Source of the DNA: Allobosea sp. | GTDB lineage: Bacteria > Pseudomonadota > Alphaproteobacteria > Rhizobiales > Kaistiaceae | Direction: 5' to 3' | NCBI GenBank assembly: GCA_017307955.1 | Contig: JAFKFV010000015.1 | Location: 124,001-188,000 of the forward strand | DNA length: 64,000 bases | In this document: piece after piece, positions 59,702 to 64,000 of the stretch | How the letters are laid out: each line of letters opens with the position of its first letter | Numbering within the stretch: the first letter of the stretch is position 1 | The notes under the pieces: model-generated | What the model saw: the letters and a program-made list of their open reading frames with translations, nothing else | Told to the model about the DNA's origin: nothing | Databases searched by the model: none | Made by a program: the position numbers and the translations under genes

Positions 59702-62700
59702 ATGCCGATGGCGAAGAGCGAGACGGAAATGCGACTGGCGACTGCGGGCACCACCCGCACGACCAAAGCCGCCGCTCGCGCGGCTGCCGGCATCGAGACG
59801 CAGGGCTTCCCGGCGCAGGGCCTCTATGACCCGCGCAACGAGCATGACGCCTGCGGCGTCGGCTTCATCGCCAACCTGCGCAACGAGAAGTCGCACCGCA
59901 TCGTCAAGAGCGGCCTCGAGATCGTGCAGAACCTCACCCATCGCGGCGCGGTCGGTGCCGATCCGCTGATGGGCGACGGCGCCGGCATGCTGGTGCAGAT
60001 CCCGCATCGCTTCTTCCTGGAAGAGGCCGCGCGGCTCGGCTTCGAGCTCGGCGCGCCGGGCACCTATGCTGTCGGCTTCCTCTTCCTGCCGCAGGACGCG
60101 GAAATCCGCGCCGGCATGGAGAAGCTGGTCGAGGAGGTCGTTCAGGAAGAAGGGCAGGTCCTGCTCGGCTGGCGCGACGTGCCGGTCGACAATTCCTCGC
60201 TGTCCAAGGCGCCCGACATCGCCGCGACGGAGCCGTTCCACCGCCAGGTGTTCATCGGCCGCGGCAAGCTGATCGAGAGCGAGGCGGAGTTCGAGAGGCG
60301 GCTGTTCATCATCCGCAAGGTGATCTCCAACCGCATCTATTCGGCCTATTCCGGCCTCGACAACGACTTCTACGTCGTGTCGCTGTCGGCGCGGACCATC
60401 GTCTACAAGGGCATGTTCCTCGCCTACCAGCTCGGCGACTATTATCGCGACTTCCACGACGAGCGCTTCGAGAGCGCGCTCGCGCTCGTGCATCAGCGCT
60501 TCTCGACCAACACCTTCCCGTCCTGGCGCCTCGCCCATCCCTACCGGATGGTGGCGCATAACGGCGAGATCAACACCGTCCGCGGCAACGTCAACTGGAT
60601 GGCGGCACGGCAGGCCTCGGTCGATTCGGAGCTCTACGGCAACGACATCTCGAAGCTGTGGCCGATCTCCTATGAGGGGCAGTCGGACACCGCCTGCTTC
60701 GACAACGCGCTCGAATTCCTCGTGCAGGGCGGCTATTCGCTGCCGCATGCCGCGATGATGCTCATTCCCGAGGCCTGGGCGGGCAACCCGCTCATGGACG
60801 AGGAGCGGCGCGCCTTCTACGAGTATCACGCCGCGCTGATGGAGCCGTGGGACGGCCCGGCCGCCGTCGCCTTCACCGACGGCCGCCAGATCGGCGCCAC
60901 GCTCGACCGCAACGGCCTGCGCCCCGCGCGCTATCTCGTCACCGAGGACGGCGATGTCGTGCTGGCCTCGGAAGCCGGCGTGCTGCCGATTCCGGAAGAG
61001 AAGATCGTCACCAAGTGGCGCCTGCAGCCGGGCAAGATGCTGCTCATCGACCTCGAAGAGGGCCGCATCGTCTCCGACGAGGAGATCAAGCACCTTCTCG
61101 CGACCAAGCTGCCCTACCAGGCCTGGCTCGAGCGCACGCAGATCGTGCTCGAAGACCTGCCGCCCGTGCCTCCGCGCGCGCCGCGCACGGATGTGAGCCT
61201 GCTCGACCGCCAGCAGGCCTTCGGCTACACGACCGAGGACCTGAAGCTACTGATGGCGCCGATGGCGACCACCGGCCAGGAAGCCGTCGGCTCGATGGGC
61301 ACGGACACGCCGATCTCCGTGCTCTCGGACAAGTCGAAGCTGCTCTACACCTATTTCAAGCAGAACTTCGCGCAGGTCACCAACCCGCCGATCGACCCGA
61401 TCCGCGAGGAGCTCGTCATGAGCCTCGTCTCGTTCATCGGGCCGCGGCCGAACCTCTTCGACCTGTCGGGCGCCGGCCGCCGCAAGCGGCTCGAGGTCCG
61501 TCAGCCGATCCTGGAGAATGGCGACCTCGAGAAGATCCGCGCCATCGGCGAACTGGACGACAACCCGTTCCAGTCGAAGACGCTCGACATCACCTATGCG
61601 GCCGACAAGGGCGCCGAGGGCATGGCCGACGCGCTGGAGCGGCTTTGCGAGCGCGCCGAGGCGGCTGTCCATGGCGGCTACAACATCATCATCCTCTCGG
61701 ATCGCATGGTGGGGCCGGAGCGCATTCCGATCCCGGCGCTGCTCGCCACGGCCGGCGTGCATCATCACCTGATCCGCAAGGGTCTGCGCACCTCGGTCGG
61801 CCTCGTCGTCGAGACGGGCGAGGCGCGCGAGGTGCATCATTTCTGCGTGCTGGCCGGCTATGGCGCCGAGGCGATCAACCCCTATCTCGCCTTCGAGACG
61901 CTGACCGACATGAAGAAGGACTTCCCCGAGGAAGTCGACGCGGAGGAACTCGTCCACCGCTACGTCAAGTCGATCGACAAGGGCATCCTGAAGGTCATGT
62001 CCAAGATGGGCATCTCGACCTATCAGTCCTATTGCGGCGCGCAGATCTTCGACGCGGTCGGCCTCTCGACCGACTTCGTCGAACGCTATTTCTTCGGCAC
62101 CGCCACCACGATCGAGGGCGTTGGCCTGCGCGAGATCGCCGAGGAGACGGTGCGCCGGCATGCCGAGGCCTTCGGCAATGTCGCGATCCTGAAGTCGACG
62201 CTCGATATCGGCGGCGAATACAACTTCCGCAAGCGCGGCGAGCGCCATGCCTGGACGCCGGATTCGGTCGCCAACCTGCAGCATGCGGTGCGCGTCCGCT
62301 CCTGGGAGCGCTATGAGGACTATGCCCGCGAGATGAACGAGCAGGCCAAGGCGCTGCTCACCATCCGCGGCCTGTTCGAGATCAAGCTGGCCGACGAAGT
62401 GGGCGCCGCGCCCGTGCCGCTCGACGAGGTCGAGCCGGCCTCGGACATCGTCAAGCGCTTCGTCACCGGCGCCATGAGCTTCGGCTCGATCTCGCGCGAG
62501 GCGCATACGACGCTCGCCATCGCCATGAACCGGATCGGCGGCAAGTCGAACACCGGCGAGGGCGGCGAGGAGGCTGAGCGCTTCCTGCCGCTCCCGAACG
62601 GCGACACCATGCGCTCGGCGATCAAGCAGGTCGCCTCGGGCCGCTTCGGCGTGACCACGGAATATCTCGTCAATTCCGACGTGATGCAGATCAAGGTCGC

Positions 62701-64000
62701 GCAGGGCGCCAAGCCCGGCGAAGGCGGCCAGCTGCCCGGCCACAAGGTGGACGCGACCATCGCCAAGGTCCGCCACTCGACGCCGGGCGTCGGCCTCATC
62801 TCGCCGCCGCCGCATCACGACATCTATTCGATCGAGGATCTGGCGCAGCTCATCTTCGATCTGAAGAACGTCAACCCCGCGGCCGACGTGTCGGTGAAGC
62901 TCGTCTCGGAGGTCGGTGTCGGCACGGTCGCCGCCGGCGTCGCCAAGGCGCGCGCCGACCACATCACCGTGTCGGGCTTCGAGGGTGGCACCGGCGCCTC
63001 GCCGCTGACCTCGCTGAAGCATGCCGGCTCCCCATGGGAGATCGGTCTCGCCGAGACGCAGCAGACGCTCGTCCTGAACGGGCTGCGCTCGCGCGTCGCC
63101 CTGCAGGTCGATGGCGGCTTCCGCACCGGCCGTGACGTCGTGATCGGCGCGCTGCTCGGCGCCGACGAGTTCGCCTTCTCGACCGCGCCGCTGATCGCGG
63201 CCGGCTGCGTGATGATGCGCAAGTGCCACCTGAACACCTGCCCCGTCGGCATCGCGACGCAGGATCCGGTGCTCCGCAAGCGCTTCAAGGGCACGCCCGA
63301 GGACGTGATCAACTTCTTCTTCTTCGTCGCCGAGGAAGTCCGCCAGCTGCTCGCCGCGATGGGCGTGCGCAGCCTGGAGGAGATCATCGGCCAGTCCGAC
63401 CGGCTGGAAAAGAAGAAGGCGATCGCGCACTGGAAGGCCGAGGGCGTCGACTTCACCAAGCTGTTCTTCAAGCCCGATGCGCCGCGCGATGCGATCCGCC
63501 ATACCGAGCGGCAGAAGCATCCGATCGACGCCGTGCTCGACCGGCGCCTCATCGCCGAGGCGATGCCGGCGCTGGAAAGCGGCACGCCGGTCAAGATCAG
63601 CGCGGTGATCAAGAACACCGACCGTTCGGCGGGCGCGATGCTCTCCGGCGAGGTGGCGAAGCGCTATGGCGGCGACGGTCTGCCGGACGGCACCATCGCC
63701 GTGACGCTGACCGGCACCGCCGGTCAGAGCTTCGGCGCCTTCCTCGCCCGCGGCGTCTCGATCGACCTGATCGGCGAAGGCAACGACTATGTCGGCAAGG
63801 GCCTCTCGGGCGGACGCATCGTCGTGCGCCCGGCGCCGGAAAGCCGCGTCGTGCCGGAGCAGTCGATCATCGTCGGCAACACGGTGCTCTACGGCGCCAC
63901 CGACGGCGAGGCCTATTTCCGCGGCGTCGCCGGCGAGCGCTTCTCCGTGCGCAACTCGGGCGCCATCGCGGTGGTCGAGGGCTGCGGCGATCACGGCTGC
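59702..64000 (+). CDS. gltB: Glutamate synthase large subunit, 5' part
   Basis: The frame is open from ATG 59702 to the window end (1433 codons), so about the last 130 or so residues of a normal GltB are missing. After a 50-residue propeptide comes Cys51 in [12 protein letters not shown], the glutaminase nucleophile. [26 protein letters not shown] completes the amidotransferase domain. FMN-domain blocks are [11 protein letters not shown] and [12 protein letters not shown], and the 3Fe-4S Cys residues are in [16 protein letters not shown]. The beta-helix domain begins near [17 protein letters not shown]. GltB makes glutamate from glutamine and 2-oxoglutarate with GltD. GAGGG lies 8-9 bases before the ATG. 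Confidence 0.95.
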   Translation, partial: MPMAKSETEMRLATAGTTRTTKAAARAAAGIETQGFPAQGLYDPRNEHDACGVGFIANLRNEKSHRIVKSGLEIVQNLTHRGAVGADPLMGDGAGMLVQIPHRFFLEEAARLGFELGAPGTYAVGFLFLPQDAEIRAGMEKLVEEVVQEEGQVLLGWRDVPVDNSSLSKAPDIAATEPFHRQVFIGRGKLIESEAEFERRLFIIRKVISNRIYSAYSGLDNDFYVVSLSARTIVYKGMFLAYQLGDYYRDFHDERFESALALVHQRFSTNTFPSWRLAHPYRMVAHNGEINTVRGNVNWMAARQASVDSELYGNDISKLWPISYEGQSDTACFDNALEFLVQGGYSLPHAAMMLIPEAWAGNPLMDEERRAFYEYHAALMEPWDGPAAVAFTDGRQIGATLDRNGLRPARYLVTEDGDVVLASEAGVLPIPEEKIVTKWRLQPGKMLLIDLEEGRIVSDEEIKHLLATKLPYQAWLERTQIVLEDLPPVPPRAPRTDVSLLDRQQAFGYTTEDLKLLMAPMATTGQEAVGSMGTDTPISVLSDKSKLLYTYFKQNFAQVTNPPIDPIREELVMSLVSFIGPRPNLFDLSGAGRRKRLEVRQPILENGDLEKIRAIGELDDNPFQSKTLDITYAADKGAEGMADALERLCERAEAAVHGGYNIIILSDRMVGPERIPIPALLATAGVHHHLIRKGLRTSVGLVVETGEAREVHHFCVLAGYGAEAINPYLAFETLTDMKKDFPEEVDAEELVHRYVKSIDKGILKVMSKMGISTYQSYCGAQIFDAVGLSTDFVERYFFGTATTIEGVGLREIAEETVRRHAEAFGNVAILKSTLDIGGEYNFRKRGERHAWTPDSVANLQHAVRVRSWERYEDYAREMNEQAKALLTIRGLFEIKLADEVGAAPVPLDEVEPASDIVKRFVTGAMSFGSISREAHTTLAIAMNRIGGKSNTGEGGEEAERFLPLPNGDTMRSAIKQVASGRFGVTTEYLVNSDVMQIKVAQGAKPGEGGQLPGHKVDATIAKVRHSTPGVGLISPPPHHDIYSIEDLAQLIFDLKNVNPAADVSVKLVSEVGVGTVAAGVAKARADHITVSGFEGGTGASPLTSLKHAGSPWEIGLAETQQTLVLNGLRSRVALQVDGGFRTGRDVVIGALLGADEFAFSTAPLIAAGCVMMRKCHLNTCPVGIATQDPVLRKRFKGTPEDVINFFFFVAEEVRQLLAAMGVRSLEEIIGQSDRLEKKKAIAHWKAEGVDFTKLFFKPDAPRDAIRHTERQKHPIDAVLDRRLIAEAMPALESGTPVKISAVIKNTDRSAGAMLSGEVAKRYGGDGLPDGTIAVTLTGTAGQSFGAFLARGVSIDLIGEGNDYVGKGLSGGRIVVRPAPESRVVPEQSIIVGNTVLYGATDGEAYFRGVAGERFSVRNSGAIAVVEGCGDHGC

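Noticed and set aside
61247..63994. A 915-codon minus-strand frame
   Set aside because: Antisense to gltB, whose reading frame is unmistakable.

Overview
The window is high-GC DNA from an alphaproteobacterium, most likely of the order Hyphomicrobiales. The signs are a CpdR single-domain response regulator, an HWE-family histidine kinase, a suhB/MmgR-type small RNA beside a hisN-like gene, an anti-Shine-Dalgarno 'cuckoo'-type small RNA, and a large GltB. The genus cannot be told from this sequence.

Layout. (1) 1-7.7 kb: the end of a GH172 glycosidase gene, a divergent SorC-type regulator with twin operators, and a tightly coupled operon (sugar-binding protein, two permeases, PfkB kinase, amidohydrolase, BtpA/SgcQ protein) closed by a strong terminator. 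No transporter ATPase is encoded with it. (2) 7.7-14.0 kb: a near-perfect sigma54 promoter places its start at the first base of a guanidine-I (ykkC) riboswitch, followed by an SsuABC/NrtABC-like transporter, a GlcG/HbpS protein, a metallo-beta-lactamase-fold hydrolase and a gamma-glutamyltranspeptidase-family enzyme. This looks like a nitrogen-controlled, guanidine-sensing uptake and processing operon with unexpected enzymes. (3) 14.0-19.9 kb: a three-hairpin anti-SD sRNA, two cell-wall enzymes, an aldo/keto reductase, a DUF2934 protein, a Crp/Fnr regulator and an HWE kinase.

(4) 19,935-51,686: a 31.7-kb integrated island bounded by a perfect 57-bp direct repeat of the 3' part of tRNA-Val(GAC). 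It carries a tyrosine integrase, an AlpA-type protein and a Toprim/AAA module at the left end, then a defence cargo: type I Zorya (zorABCD, with zorA broken by an in-frame amber codon), and on the other strand a long gene row comprising a small unknown protein, a Fe-S nuclease/DEDD exonuclease/helicase, McrB, McrC, a type III-like Res, a PD-(D/E)XK protein, a type III-like Mod, and a RelE-like/UvrD helicase fusion. A WYL regulator is divergent from that row. There are no conjugation or phage structural genes. Repeats of YTGCTGACC phased at 11 bp lie near both ends.

(5) 51.7-64.0 kb: conserved chromosome with tRNA-Val, cpdR, an N-formylglutamate amidohydrolase, a suhB-type sRNA, hisN, two tandem FecR-like secreted proteins, a lysophospholipase, a small exported protein, a heat-shock-promoted Hsp20, a threonine aldolase, and gltB running off the window end.
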